From: Rhynochetos jubatus
Lineage: Eukaryota > Chordata > Aves > Eurypygiformes > Rhynochetidae
Length of the DNA stretch: 64,000 nt
Reading direction: 5' to 3'
Assembly (NCBI GenBank): GCA_027574665.1
Contig: CM050690.1
Span: 66,001,905-66,065,904, forward strand
Positions 1 to 13,338 of the stretch are shown here, one piece after another. The notes beneath the pieces were generated by a model that saw only the letters and a list, made by a program, of their open reading frames with translations, did no database searches and was not told where the DNA came from. Made by a program: the position numbers and the translations under genes. How positions within the stretch are numbered: position 1 is the first letter of the stretch; every line of letters begins with the position of its first letter.

Positions 1-19
1 CCCCACCATGGTGAAGCTT

Positions 20-660
20 TTAGCTTTAAATGCAGTAGGAATTCCCCTTGCTGATATTCACATCTGCTGCCTCTTGCTCTTTGACTGGGAAATTCTGAGG
101 GAATTCTGGGTCCATCTCCTCTATATCCTCCATTAGGCAGGTGAAGGCAGCAGAAAGATCCCAGCTCAGCTCTCTCTTCCACGGACTAAGCTGGCACGGT
201 TGCCTTAGACTCTTCTCGTATGGCATCCACTCCATCCTCCTCTGGACCCCCTAACACCCATTTCCAATAACCGTCTTGTACTGAGTCCTCAAGCTGGACT
301 GAAATAGCCCAACAAGCACCCAGTGGAGGCAAATAATTTCTTCCCTTGACCTGCTGGCTATGCTTTTGCTAACTCTGCTTAATTTGCAACTCTGCCTTCC
401 CCAGTGCAAGGGTACATTACTGACTCAGTGTGACCAGTCCACTGGGGTCCACCACTCCTTTTCTGGCTTTCCAGGTCCCTTGCTTCTGGATCCCCCTGAT
501 TCCAGCTTCAGCTGCTCTCTAACGTTACTCCAGCACAGATGCAGGACTTTGAATTTATCTTTATTGACAAATACCCTGCTCAACTTAGTTTCAGGAGTGA
601 CAGGAGAAACCGTATCAAAAGCCTTGCTAAAGAAGTCAAATCATAAATCCACTACTAAGT
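20..660 (-). mobile_element. Decayed CR1-like LINE fragment
   Basis: The minus strand at 26-320 matches the CR1 reverse-transcriptase C-terminal end and 3' region: gaggactcagtacaagac, then ggtccagaggaggatgga, then gagaagagtctaaggcaa. Further right, at 540-640, are remnants of an upstream part (atgcaggactttgaattt and atcaaaagccttgctaaa). The order agrees with one minus-strand copy. The middle is heavily diverged, so this is an old insertion. Confidence 0.65.
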
Positions 661-3600
661 GCTAGGGAAAGAAATTAAGGTATAAACACAGAAAATGAAT
701 GTGTATCCCTGCCCTATTCAACAGTTTTAGCACTTAACAACTCCTAAGAAAGCCCTGAGCTATTTTGATGTGGAAGATGCAAAACACCTTAACATCATCC
801 AAGCTCTATTTCAGCAGGTTAGTTTGGATACCACAAACACTTCAGACGTACCTACATGGCACTGCTACATGTCATCCTCCCTGCCAAGGAGTTTAGCATG
901 TGGGACTTGAAGTTCTCACAAATACATTTTGTCCCAGCTAGTTGGTTTATACTTAGCTGGGGGCTTTTTATGGTGTTGGTTGGTGTAGGCATATTCCAAG
1001 AACTTTCAGATACCAAAGATCATTTCAAGAGTTATCATTCAGTTATCATTTCATTAAGAAATTAAGGACCTCAGGGAAAATAAACATTAATTTGAAAGCC
1101 AGAAAGGGAGAATGTTATGTGAAGATGATCTAATAAGGAATTGTAAGAAGACTTTAATGAAAATATTATAAAACATAGCAACATTTCACTGTGTGTTACT
1201 AATGAAAGAGAAAAACTGTTCTTGACAAAGAAGGCAAATAACCATAAGATCAGCCAAAAACATCCAAAACCCCAGACCCAAGAAGCAGGTACCACCAGCA
1301 AAATTGTATTTGGACATCTATCTAAAACTGAGAAAGAAATCAAGTAACTGGGAACTAAACATGTGTTCAGAAATGATTTACATAAGGAAAGTCTAGAGTA
1401 GTATGTTAGGAAACTATGCTCTGGATGAAACTGTTCTACATGTTTAAAGAGACAAGTCTACATGTATTTATAGAAATAGTACCAGTTTCACTTGCTTAAA
1501 GGTTTAGGACTGGGGCAGAGACAAGAGCAAATTTACATGAATTTCATCACAAATCTGGAAACACTCCTGCTAGACGGCTCATTTAATTTCTGTTTTTTCC
1601 TAGTGACATGGTAGCTGAATCAGTCTATTTCAGTCCTTTCTATTTACAAGGTTATCTATGTTTAATTTAAGCATATTCATTTAATCAAAACCATTCAGCC
1701 ATTTCTCTTGATTTTTCAACTTTTTCTCAAAGATTTATTTTTTCACATTGTGGGTTAGATTGTACTTTTCTTTCTGCAAAAAAGTTTTCTAAATCAAAGT
1801 AAGAACAAGCAAGCCTCTCATTAGTAACAAGGAAAACAGAAATAAATCTAGACTCATTCAAAAAGCAGGCTGTAATATCTTCTAATTATTTCCATAACCC
1901 TAAGGAAGCCACACTTCCCAAGAGAGCATCTGAGATAATCCTTGAATATTAAGAAATGAGCGGAAAATGCAGCAGATTTAGCAGGCAAATTGGAAAGAGA
2001 AAGAGAGGATTGAGCACCTGGGAAAGAGACATGCTTCAGCATTCATTAGACTGGCTGTTATTTCTCACAACCTGGAAAAAAACATCCATCACTTTTCATT
2101 CATGTCACACATGATTCAGAGAGTTTTACACTACAAATAACTCTATTTAAAAAAATAAGTATTTCAAGAACCTGATTGTTATATGAGCAGCAGACTCAGG
2201 TATGAACTTTTGCCAAAAGTAATTAGAATTTTTTTTTTTTTTTTAAATAGGATCTAGGGTGAGAATTGTGCCACCGAAGTATTTCATTTAACAGCTCTCA
2301 GCAAGTTAATGTCCTTGCTCTCGCCCTCTACCTCTTTAAATGAAAATGCCTAATTTTGTCTTATTAGGAGTGGTAGGAACACATTTTCTAATGAATAAAT
2401 CTGGACACTTGTCCTCTTAAAACAGGGAGCTGTTGGGCTTTTACAAAATTTCACTTGGAAAGACTGTGAAGATTTTTCCTGCACTGTAGAAAATGTGTGC
2501 AGCTCCGAGAAGCTGATTTCTTTTCAATGAAATATTTATAGAAAACACTGTGAGCACTTTTTGCACTTCACTTTCAAGCAGCTGCAGTCCCAATGCAACC
2601 AGTTATTCACAAATCAACCATGGCTGCTTTGGAGTACTGCATTCCCACTTCCTCAGAGATCAAAAGACCAAGTTCAGGTAATGGTCTTTTCCCATGAGAT
2701 AGCTTATAACTTCTTTCCTCCCTCCTGCTTCTGGAGGAGGCTTTGAAAATTTGGGACCATCCACCTCACCATGAGAAGGTGGTGGGAGAACAGGAGCTGC
2801 GGTGGAAGAGCAGATGCCCACCACCACATCCACCTTTGGAAGGTGCCGCTCCTATGTGTGGTCCCTTATGCCCAAAAAACCTTCCCTGTGAAGCTCAGGG
2901 CATGTGCTGCAGCACCAGTAGAGAATTGGGCACTACTACCTCAATGTTAGGCAAAAAGCAAAGACACTAATACCATCTTAAAGATCTCAAGCCCTGCTAC
3001 AGCATTAGAACAAATGCTCATTGAGCATGGGGAAAGGGGTTTTGAAATGATGTTTCAGTGCTTCCTTTGAGCTCAGCTGTAGCCAACAGACTTCCATAAA
3101 ACAGCAAGGAGACCTAAACTTTACATACCTGTGAATGGGTATAAGCTACCCGCTCTCTCTTTGCATGCATAAAGTTACGTACATTTGAGCTTTCTAGGCT
3201 AAGATTAAATGTTACTCTTTAATCCCAATCTGTTTCACAGATGAACCAGCTCTTCTGAGTTCCTAAATTTTGTAGGAAGAAGAAAGGAAGCTTGTGTCTT
3301 TAATACTGGCATTTTCATGTGAAACATGATGACCCAGGTAGATGTTGATTTTGATAGTCCCTTTTTTCTTTCTTTTTGAATCTGCATTTTTAGCATGTGT
3401 AGAGGCATCACTATTCAAACACCAACCATTCATTTTACCTGAAAAGCTGTAACACACAAATTAAGGTGGGTATCTCTCTCTTCCCTTGTTTTTCACCCCT
3501 CACACATGCATATTTATTAATTACAAGCAGAAAGCACAAATGACACTACATACTCCACAGCATCTGCTCAGGCCTTAATTAATCCAACCTTCCCACGGTC

Positions 3601-6600
3601 CCCATGGCAACAGTGCTCAACACTCCCCTAACTTGGAATATTCAATAGAGCATCTTACGCTACATATTTTATTCAGATTATGGCCACAGAATTACTTCTG
3701 TGTTAGCAATGCAGTGTTGGTGTTGATGGGAACACAAGTCCTTGCTCCACTTGACCCCTCCTCATGCATTACCTCATTAAAATGTATAATGGCGTTCAAG
3801 CTAAGTCACATTAAAGCTGACATGCTCTTTTTCAAAGCCTAAAAACAAAGCCCATTACCACTTTGTTATGTTTAAAAGAAACTCTCGGGTTCCAGAAAAT
3901 TAATAGGAATATTTGCAGTGTTGTGCCTGTAACTTCCATCATAAAGACGATTATGAAAACATCAATAGTAAAAAGGAATTTCATTGGTGTATTTCCTATC
4001 TCTCCAGTCCTGCTATCTTATTAGCTTAGGCTCCAAGCACGTTTTGGCAAGGTGTGATCCTCATTATTTAAATCTTAATGGAGGCTGGAGCAACAGCTGC
4101 TGTTACAGCTAATGGAAGAGCTGTTTATTTCAGTTGTTGGGTGAGTAAGGGACCCCTGCCGCCTTGTTTTTCAGCAGCACCCTCTCCAGCTACACTGAAT
4201 GAGGCGCCAGACTGGATATCTCTACCACAATAGTGTCAGGCTGCTGTGCCAGCTAGGTGGCAGGACCCCCTGCTTTCCAGGAATGGAAATTTCATCTCAG
4301 CCCCGCAACAGTGCCCCGATGGCTAAAGGCCAGAAAGAACTCATTGCCAACTCAGACTCTCCCACAGCCAGCATAGCAGTTGGAGGCTATTTGGATAAAA
4401 CCTCTTAGGCCAGCCTCAAAGAGGGAAGTGGGAGCTGTTCCTGCTGTTTTCCACCTTGCAGGCGCCACCAAGCTCCTTCCCTAGGGACAGTAAGGGGACC
4501 CCTGTGCCCCCAGGCCAGGATCCCTTAGTAGGGCTGTAGCAGGTTGCTGCATGGGGCCAGATTCACACCCACCAGTTATCATCATGTAAACCCACAAACT
4601 ATCCCTGTGTAAAAAAAAAACCAAAAACCAAGCAACCGTGACAAGTGACTCAAGAAGGGACTTGGGTAGCACGTAGGAAAGAGGCAGAAGCGGATGGCTT
4701 CAGGCCATGACTGTGCACCGGTGAGAAGTGGATGGAGGGCACGTTGGCTTGGAAAACCTCAGAGTGTTTGCATCTCATACACTGCCCTATCTTTCCTCTG
4801 GGTATTAAATTACATCTTTAAACACTGACAGCATACATGCAGAGTTGAAAAGAATTATTTCGCTATTGTATGCAGACAACTGTGCTGCTCTGAAGGTATG
4901 TACAAATTAAATGTTAATCTGAGTCCAGGGATAATCTAATTATTGCTCCTTTTGAAGTAGGAGGAACAATATTTACTGAGTAAATTACGAACCTCTAAAG
5001 GTAAAACTCGCTTTGAAGATTAAACAACACACATGTTGTCAGTTACTGTAAGCATACTTGACCCTTGTTACTTTGTAAAAATTTAAATTAATTTTGAATT
5101 TTCACAGAAATGTTGCATTTCAGAAGGCACTACTTCATACCCCTGTCAAATGCCTTTTCACAGTAGCTGTAATGGCAACATAACAGAGAGCACCAAATTT
5201 ACGAGAAGCTGCTTGTGTGATGTGTATTGCACAGCTACTCTGCAATACAGAAGTCCCCAAGGGACACTGGCAGCATGGAGAACCCATTCTCACTGCCATG
5301 GCCCAGGCTTGTGGGCCAGGTCCTCACAAAGTTACACTTTTGACACTGGGGAGAAGAGTCCTGACCAGATGCCTGCTGGAAAGGGGCAAAAGCATCTGGG
5401 TTTGTGCTGGGAGGGTGGTCATGGCGTAGCAATGGACCTGGAGGCAGGACCTGGAGGCAAGACCTCGCACCTCCAGGGAGGTTTAGCAGCTCTGGCAGGA
5501 CCAGACAAGGCAATCTCACACCACTCCTCCAGACATGGATCCTTAGTCCATGAAAAGCCTTCATGGATAGAGATAAACCTTCCTGCTACCCAGCTGTGAA
5601 TTCTTGCACCATATTAAACCCAGTCCATCATAATCATCTTTACTTTCAGCACTAGAGCTACTGAGTAATTTAATTATATACTAAACCTCAGTTAACAAAA
5701 CCCCCGATCAAATAAAAACAAATTATTTTTACAATAATGTAATTTCATAGAACACCCAGATGGATTTTTTTTCATCAGTAACTCCCCGAACTCTGTACAG
5801 AAGTGGTTTCCACTATTTCTTGTGCTGTTTATTTCCCCAATCACTTATTTTTGAGTGCATATTTCATTGTCTGACAGTTCATAATCTGAGTTTGAAAAAC
5901 ATTGTCATGAAGTGGAGCATTTTGTCTGAGTATTTCAAGCTTGAATTCAGGTCTGCATGTTCCAAATATCTGACAGCCTTCAGATCTCTTTTATGTTCAG
6001 GCCCATCTCTGTAATTACCCCAGAATCGCTGACAGAAGTTGCAAAAATAATAGGCTGGAAACATCTGATGTTTAGGGAAATGTTTCTGCTTATCAGAAGG
6101 CAATCAGGAAATTAAGTGGTGAGACTAATTGAGTTACATTTAATTGAAATTATAGATGGAAGGACTGCATTCTGGAGAATTTCAGTTGCCCAGATGTTCT
6201 GCACTCCCAGTTTTGCAGAAGGAAAAATATTTTGAGTTTGGGGTCTGTAAAACAGTCTTTGTTAAGTCATATTCAGAAGAGTCGAGAAGCATGTCGGACT
6301 CCCAGTCACCTCATGGGGTTTTTAGTTCGCGAGACTGCAATGCTGTCCTGCCTGCAGGACAAGCAGAAGTGACTAACCTTCTACAGATAAATTAAACTGC
6401 TTTCCTGCTTTGGGGTGGTCTCATGCAATGCTGATAAACTGTCCTTGAAAGTTGCTATCCTGATCTCTTTGAAGAACTATGCTGTGAATCAAATGAGAAC
6501 AGCTGTAAGCAGAATTAGAAATGGAACCATTTCTGCTGTGCAAACCGAGATTTCCAGTAAAACAGCTGATGCGCCCTACCCTTTGTCAATAATTACTTCA

Positions 6601-9600
6601 TATTGTGAAATACCCTTCAGCACTCAGCTTTCATTTTACATGCCAAAAGTGGTTTCCCAGGGCTGTAAGCCACCTTTCACAATCTGCACACAACCATTCA
6701 ACCTCGAGATAGGTACCAGAGCCAGACAGGAGGGTGACCTGACTGAAACAGGGGCTCCCCTGGGGCCCCACCACTCCGCTGTGCAGCAAAGCAGGGTTGA
6801 ACATGCAGCTCAGCATGACATGTGGCACCAGCTTCAGTGGCACTGAATGGCTTGGTCCTCCCACAGCTAGGTTTTCTGGATTACGATGCTACCAGCACTG
6901 TCCACCTAACAGCCATGTACCAGCCCAAGCTGCAACCCTTCCCTCTACACCCGACATTCCTGTTAATGGCCATCTGGAGGAACATGCTTTGCAGTTCACC
7001 TGCAACATTAGTGAGCACCTTTAGTTCCTCAGGGAGTTCTCTCCCCATTCGTGGATCAGCCACAAGCAAGCTTTGCCTCCTGTAGCCCAGTTTCATCTAA
7101 TGGTAAAAAATTCCACTGTGCCAGTCATACAAAAGTATCAGCGCCCTCTAGTCTGCAGCTTTAGATGTTTACTAAACATTTAAAACTAAAGAAAATTATC
7201 TTGATAAATCTTCCTACAGAAAGCCTGGACAGCAACTGGGAAGTAGTCTGATGTGCTTAAGACCTGTTCCACAGCAGCAACGAGATATCGTATGGTCTCA
7301 TGACCTACTGCCCAGGCACTTTACCTATGCAAAATGTAGTCTAGATATCAAATGAAGGTGAGCTGAGGCCAGGACATCATTTCCATGGAGGGGCAGACTC
7401 TTCAAACCATTTGGAAGAAGGAAGGGAATCTTACAAATACAGCTATGTGCAAGCTTTTTCTGTCCATAGGGCATCTAGAACACTGCCAGATCTCAAAGTA
7501 AATGACTGATCTGATGCGTGCTTCAAAGGAGGCCACACCTTGGCTTTGGATCCTCCAAGTCCTTCCTTCACCTGCAGCATTGACACTGTTCAGCCCCCAT
7601 CGAGAATCAAGCTGGTTTGATATTATTCAAGCATTAGGCCTGGAGATAATTTTATTACATCCATGACCCCTTGTCAGTTCATCAGGTTTAAAATCAGACC
7701 ACATGGAGTCTTGTGGGACTCTGCAGGGAAAGCAACATCAGCAGAGACACAATTTCACTCCTGATTTTTTCCTTCTCACTGACAATTTGAGTACGTCACT
7801 CTGAAACCTTGACCCTTACACATGCAGGGGACATCAGTAGCACATAGTCAACAGCATCAAAAGCTGGAGAGAGGCCCCAGAGGGTGAGAATGGTTACTCT
7901 CCACTGACTGAAAGCAGGAGATACTCAGCACTATTAAAGCTATCTTTGTCCTCTTGGTTTCCTCCATATCTGGATTGGGCTTGGTTTTATGAATTTATAA
8001 TTGATCTACAATGTCTTGTTGTAGTGTTCATTCAGCAATGCTAGGAGGAAAACTTTAATTTCAAGTGAGGTATTACTTACTTTAACTAGGAGAGACACCA
8101 AGTTCTCATGTTTCTTGCACTACTCAAGAGAAGCAGGAGTAGGTCTACAACTTGACGTGAGCATCCTCAATGAGCTGATCACAGGGCATGCAGGTGTCCT
8201 GCATGTTGACTTGCATAGGAGGGCAGGAGACTCGTGCTGGTCTTGACAATCCACCTTCAGTTCGTGCAGGGCTGTGTTGTTAGCAGTGATAACCTGGGTT
8301 AGGGCAAGGTACACACCTCTGCCTAGATCCTGTAGGTATGATTTGGCAGTTATATGTAGAAAGCTGATCAGAACGTTCCCTTGGTTCTGATAAGCATCCT
8401 CCATAGGAGAAATTCTTTGTTTCTACTTGCATGCTTCATTGTCACTTCTGTAAATATCCAGTCCTCGATACACTTGGCACTGGATTTAAAAAATACAGCA
8501 CCTAACCAGTTCTCAGATTATCAGTCTAACAAACAATAAGTAGGGTGATAATTGTTGATTTTTTTTTTCCTCCAAATAAAAATGCTTTTTCCATGAAGGA
8601 ACCTAGAAAACATCCCATGGCAGGGACACTTTCTGCTTTCCCTATACCCAGAGTGCCTTTTTCATGTGTCTTTTCTCTCCTCCTGGTCTCCACACAGGAT
8701 ATTTCAAGACTCAACCTCAGAATTCAGCAGGTGCTGCAGACCTCCTTGTGGCAGAGCCCTTCTGTGTAAGGGGCAGGAACATCCTTGTATGAGACGGAGA
8801 GCACGAGGAGAAGAGGAAAAAACTTCTGCATAGCTAATCCCCAGGATAGGAAACATAGGTCTCTGGGAATTTGGGAGACAACTCCTGACCTGGATAGAAC
8901 TGCTGCCAACACTGCTCTGCATGTCAGTGGAAAACACTGACATTCCCAGATGACGTACCTGGACCATGTCACCACCATGGCCCATAAAACACTTCCAAGT
9001 TCCTCCACAATCTTCTTATTCTTTGGTGGTGTCCTAACAGAAGCAGCCTAGCAGTCTATTGTCTGATGCAGTTTTGCAGAGCAAAGGGCTGCATTACTAA
9101 GAGCATTTTAGATTAATGCCAGCAAGGTTATCCTTCGAAGTTTTTCCTTTATATGGAAGAAATGAAACACTCTGATTTCACATCAGCCTGCCTAAGGGAT
9201 CCTTCGTGCAAAATTCAAGCCATTGAATCCAGGCCATCCTCACACTCTTCTCTCAGAACCCAGTAGCAAGTGAGAGGGAAAACCTTTCTGGAGGTTAACA
9301 TGTAGCTGTCCTTATGACTAAGATTATCAAGAATATTCACAGCTACTTCTGCAGTGCTTCTACAAACAAATCTCTGCTAGGGATGGGAAAACAAATACAC
9401 CCGTTCACCTTGGAAAAAAGTATGTCACGAAGCAACTGCAATTCCCTAAGAGCAGACATCCAACCTGTTACAGTTCGCTAATGTCCCATAATCTATGCTG
9501 TTTCTACCTCTGTAATACAAACTGGGAACAGTGAAGGCTTTGGATGGGAAGGATTTGGGGTTAGAATTGTTTTCAAACAGAATATTCATTGGAAAGTATC

Positions 9601-10357
9601 TCAGCAGTCACGCTATTTCCCCATTTGTCATCAAATGCCTAAAGAAAAGTGCCTCATCTGCAACTCGCCTTTGCTTTCAAATTCTGTCAGGGCAAGCTGT
9701 ACACGTTACTTACTACAGCACAGCCTCTGTGTCTTTCTCTGAATGAACTCCACGAACATGATTTTACCAGCCTTATGGCACATTACTACAGAATTTGCAC
9801 CTACTTGATTAAGAAGCGGTGAAAAAATCTCACTAGCTTTTTTAACCTAAATGGGTGGCATATAAATTAATGCAGCGCACAGGGCATGCCAAGGACAATG
9901 ATTCATGTTCCTTACACGGCAAACATTAATAGACTTTTTTTTTTAATCACCACTAAAAAAATCTTTGAGGAGTTTTGCTGAGAGTCTAGTCTGCATTTAA
10001 TTTAGCCACTTGAAAATTGCATGGATGAGCTTTGTGAAAAATCTCTCAGAAATGCAGCTAAGTGTGGTGTTTACCTTAATACTTAAGCAGCAGCCATGTG
10101 AAGCATTTGGTCTGTTCTGGCCTCATTCTGTAAATGACTGAATGCATAAATCCAAGGTTCCCTTCATGAATTCCTTCTTTACCATGTTTATAGATTTGCT
10201 GGGAAAAGCTTTGTTGCAAGTTTCCCTTAAAAAACTCTCAGAGTTGTTAGATACAACAGCTTTACTAGCATACAACAACATTAAGGAGAAAATGCTGGAC
10301 AAAATCTAAGTATCACAGTAAAGAACCCCCCCCTGTGTTAAATGATTGAAAAAAGTT

Positions 10358-10382
10358 AAAAAAAAAAAAAAAAAAAAAAAAA
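10358..10382 (+). repeat. Homopolymer (A)25
   Basis: An uninterrupted run of 25 adenines, followed by A-rich sequence. No SINE or processed-gene body is recognisable upstream, so it is listed as a simple repeat only. Confidence 0.9.
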
Positions 10383-12249
10383 GAAGGAAAAACCAAGAGA
10401 CAGCCCAGTCCAAAGCAGTGGAGACTTGCAGTACAGCGACAGTTCCTTTAATTTAGACACTGAAACGAATGACTAAATTCGATTTTGATCTTTCAGAGGC
10501 AAGATGACATGAGAAGCCCAGCAAATGAAGAACAGAATATATGGGATGTGTTGAAAATAAAAACAACAGGCCTAACAAATAAGCCTACTTCAAAATAACA
10601 TAATAAAGGTGATGGAGAGAACTTCTGAATATATTTTTCTAATTAAAGAAGACGACGAATCATTAATAAATGCCTGACAATGACTGAAAATGCAGCCTGA
10701 CAAAATGGCTGAGCCTCACTGGGGCTGCATTTAAATTCTTTTAAAAGAAATGCCTAAATAATGGAGAGAGTTCAGGGGTGCATAATACATCTTGTTATAA
10801 AGAGCACCTGCCGAGACCATACTAGCCTATAGTTTAAACCTTTTCTACAATTAAAATACCTAAATCTAGAGGCCACCTGTTTCCTGTCTTTGCCTTCCTC
10901 GACTGCCAGAAGTTTTACTGTAAACACAGGTGAGCAAAATAAGATGGTGCCTGATGTTAGGGGACTCACAGTATGTGCGCAACAGCTGAAGTCCCGGCCA
11001 GCCGCTTCTCGACTCCCGGCCCCTCAATTAAAACTGATGAGAGAAGCAGTATCCTCTCTTCCTCTCCCAGTGGCAAGACGCTTACACGGGAATTCCCACA
11101 CTGGGCTGGGACAGCAGCTATCCATCCAGCAGCTTGGATTTGACAGTAACCAGTACCAGATGTTTCAGTGAAGGCATAATAAAATACAGACAGTGCAATC
11201 ATGGAGAAAACTACTCAGTTTTTCCCAATTTCCCACTGGTCCCTGGGCAATGCACATATCCTGGGACATAATGGCATCCCAAGAAACTGGTCTGGCTATT
11301 CAGAAATTTGCCAAAAAGCTGTCCAGATTGCAACCCTAAATTCATTGCTGACTGGTAAAATAGAGAGGCTGTGGACTGTCCTTACTGTAGGACACTTAAG
11401 AGAGGTTGGATTCCCATTTTAATTTTAGTCCAACTGTGAAATGTAATGAAGGTAAAACATTTCCAGAAATTCTGAAAAGGTTTTTTTCTCTTATAAGGAT
11501 ATGTATTAAAGAAGTGCTGTCAGGTGAGCAGGAATCTTGAAGGCTGGATATAGAAAGTGGAAAGCACATCTGCAGGCCCAATCATTCCCTGATGACACTG
11601 GCAGACCACTTGACACCAGCTAGGAATCAGGTCCTGCTCACTGAGAGTCAGTGGCTCAGTTATTAGCCCAAGATCGCAACCCTACAGCTAGTCCAGTAGC
11701 CCAGTAAGATGCAACTCAGAAAGCTCTACTTTTGAGTATTTCCAAAAACACACCAGTCCTGGGAAGGGAATCTTCTGCATCAGGAAACCCCTTCTGACAA
11801 ACATCTACTGTCTAAAACTCTGCCTCCATGCAAGAGATTTTCCACAGAGCGAAGTTTAGGGTAAAATGGAAACCTTATGATGCGTAAGGCTTATCCAGAC
11901 AATCAGACAGAGGCAACCCTGTGCTCCCCTGCCTCTCGAGCTGGGCAGATGTGAGGCAGCTTTGATCCAGGAACTGTGCAGCTGCATCCCTGCTGCACCA
12001 CTGCCGATCCTGTTGACCATGTTAAGCAGCACTTGGCCAGTCCAGAGGGCTGCCTGCGCCCACTCGGGTACACACATCCTTGGTTTTCCCAGCTGAGGTG
12101 CCTGGAGCACAGCTTTGGCTGCACTGGACCAAAGCAGGTGCATCTGCAGCAGTCCAGACTGCAAACCAGGCAAGGAGATTCTTATTTTTTCCCCTTCCAG
12201 TTTTCAAACTTCTTTGGAGGTCCCGACAAGGAATCAAAGTTACAGTTTT

Positions 12250-13177
12250 GCAGAAATGCACAGAACATTTATTCAATTTGACAGAAGTGTACAAATATTT
12301 CTGAAAGACAAAAAGGTGCAGAACAGGTCCTGGTTTCTTACTGCCTAACGCACACATAATCCTGTGAACCTGAAAGCAGGAAGCTTGATGGCTCCTACAT
12401 GGGAAAGCAGTGGAGTTTCAGAAGGGTTCCGCTAATTAAAAGCCTACTATTTCCCCCTTTTCTTTTCTTTTGACCAGTGAGAAGGTTTCATCTGGTAAAT
12501 TTTAATGCACAAGAGGACTTACTGGAATGAGGTACAGTTATAATACAATAACAAACTGATTTACAGCATCTGTGCACAGAAACTGGCAGCAGTACCAAAA
12601 TGACAATAAGCTCTGGGACATGAACAAACACTTACAATTATGCAATTATATTGATACCATAAAAAACATCCCCTTCTGAGCAGTATCTGAGCCGGGGGAT
12701 AAGGAAAACGACTCAATAGTTAAGGGTACATAGCATATTTCAGCGAAGACTATAGCCATCATTCTTATGCTGCTGTCTTCTCATGTTACATCACAACTGT
12801 TAGACGGTTACTGATCCATACTCTGAAATCTCAAAGAGTAGGCCCATCTCTCTTAGCTTGCCCTTTTAAAAAGAGGACTCAAAAATCAGCACTTGCTTTC
12901 AAAGCTCTTGGTGGCATCTTTACAATTTCAAAGTGTTACATCTCCCCTGCCACCCATTGCTCCTTGCAAAACATTTGAAATCATGTCATAAATTAAAGAT
13001 TTTAAAACAATAGCTTCAAAATAACTTAATTGTTATATTTATCATGGGGAAAATCTTGCATTGAATATTAAATACTATCAGCAAAGCCATTTGGTCATGC
13101 AGAGAGCAACTACGGGTACTTAGAAAAGCAAACACAATTATGTTTCCAAAGTGCTGCTGAGATTAGAAAACGAGCCA
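12250..13177 (-). other. ARHGEF28: ARHGEF28 3' untranslated region (predicted)
   Basis: This is A/T-rich sequence between the stop codon and the first canonical polyadenylation hexamer on the minus strand. The length of about 0.93 kb is inferred from the signal position only. No repeat interrupts it. Confidence 0.6.
12268..12273 (-). promoter_or_regulatory. Polyadenylation signal AATAAA for ARHGEF28
   Basis: This is the first AATAAA seen on the minus strand downstream of the stop codon. The following bases contain a T/G-containing stretch (TGTTCTGTGCATTTCTG), so cleavage near 12245-12255 is plausible. Confidence 0.55.
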
Positions 13178-13338
13178 TCAAAGGTAAACAATCTTCTCCT
13201 CTACTCTGCCTCCACTTTCTGCATCCTGCAGGCTCTCAGGCTGGTGGTTCAACAGCAGTGCGTCCACCCGTGGTGGCTGGATGGATTCCTGATTTGGAAT
13301 GCTTGTCTGGGGACTCTGGGTCTGTGACGCATTCAGAT
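13178..13338 (-). CDS. ARHGEF28: ARHGEF28 last coding exon, residues 1147-1199 and stop
   Basis: The acceptor is cttgcgtgttacag. It starts [20 protein letters not shown], continues [15 protein letters not shown], and ends [10 protein letters not shown] followed by TGA at 13180-13178. The final residues resemble the human tail (NIVYL as remembered). The exon lies 17 kb from the previous one, and its phase (one borrowed base making GAT) fits exactly. Confidence 0.93.

Larger units (their letters stand above)
1..12249. other. Intergenic region downstream of ARHGEF28
   Basis: No gene is supported here. Open frames are short, lack splice-linked partners and show no recognisable domain. Apart from an old CR1 fragment at the left end and a 25-base A run at 10358, the sequence is unique A/T-rich DNA. 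In human the next gene beyond ARHGEF28 is ENC1, whose long single coding exon is not present in this window. Confidence 0.7.

Noticed and set aside
5150-5599. 149-codon plus-strand frame with overlapping minus-strand frame
   Set aside because: No recognisable domain, no splice partners and no promoter or poly-A context. Likely a chance ORF in intergenic DNA.
10358-10382. A25 run as the tail of a SINE or processed pseudogene
   Set aside because: No retroposed gene body, tRNA-like promoter boxes or flanking duplication could be seen upstream.
1-12249. ENC1 or another downstream neighbour gene
   Set aside because: ENC1 would show a coding exon of more than 1.7 kb with Kelch repeats. No such frame exists on either strand.
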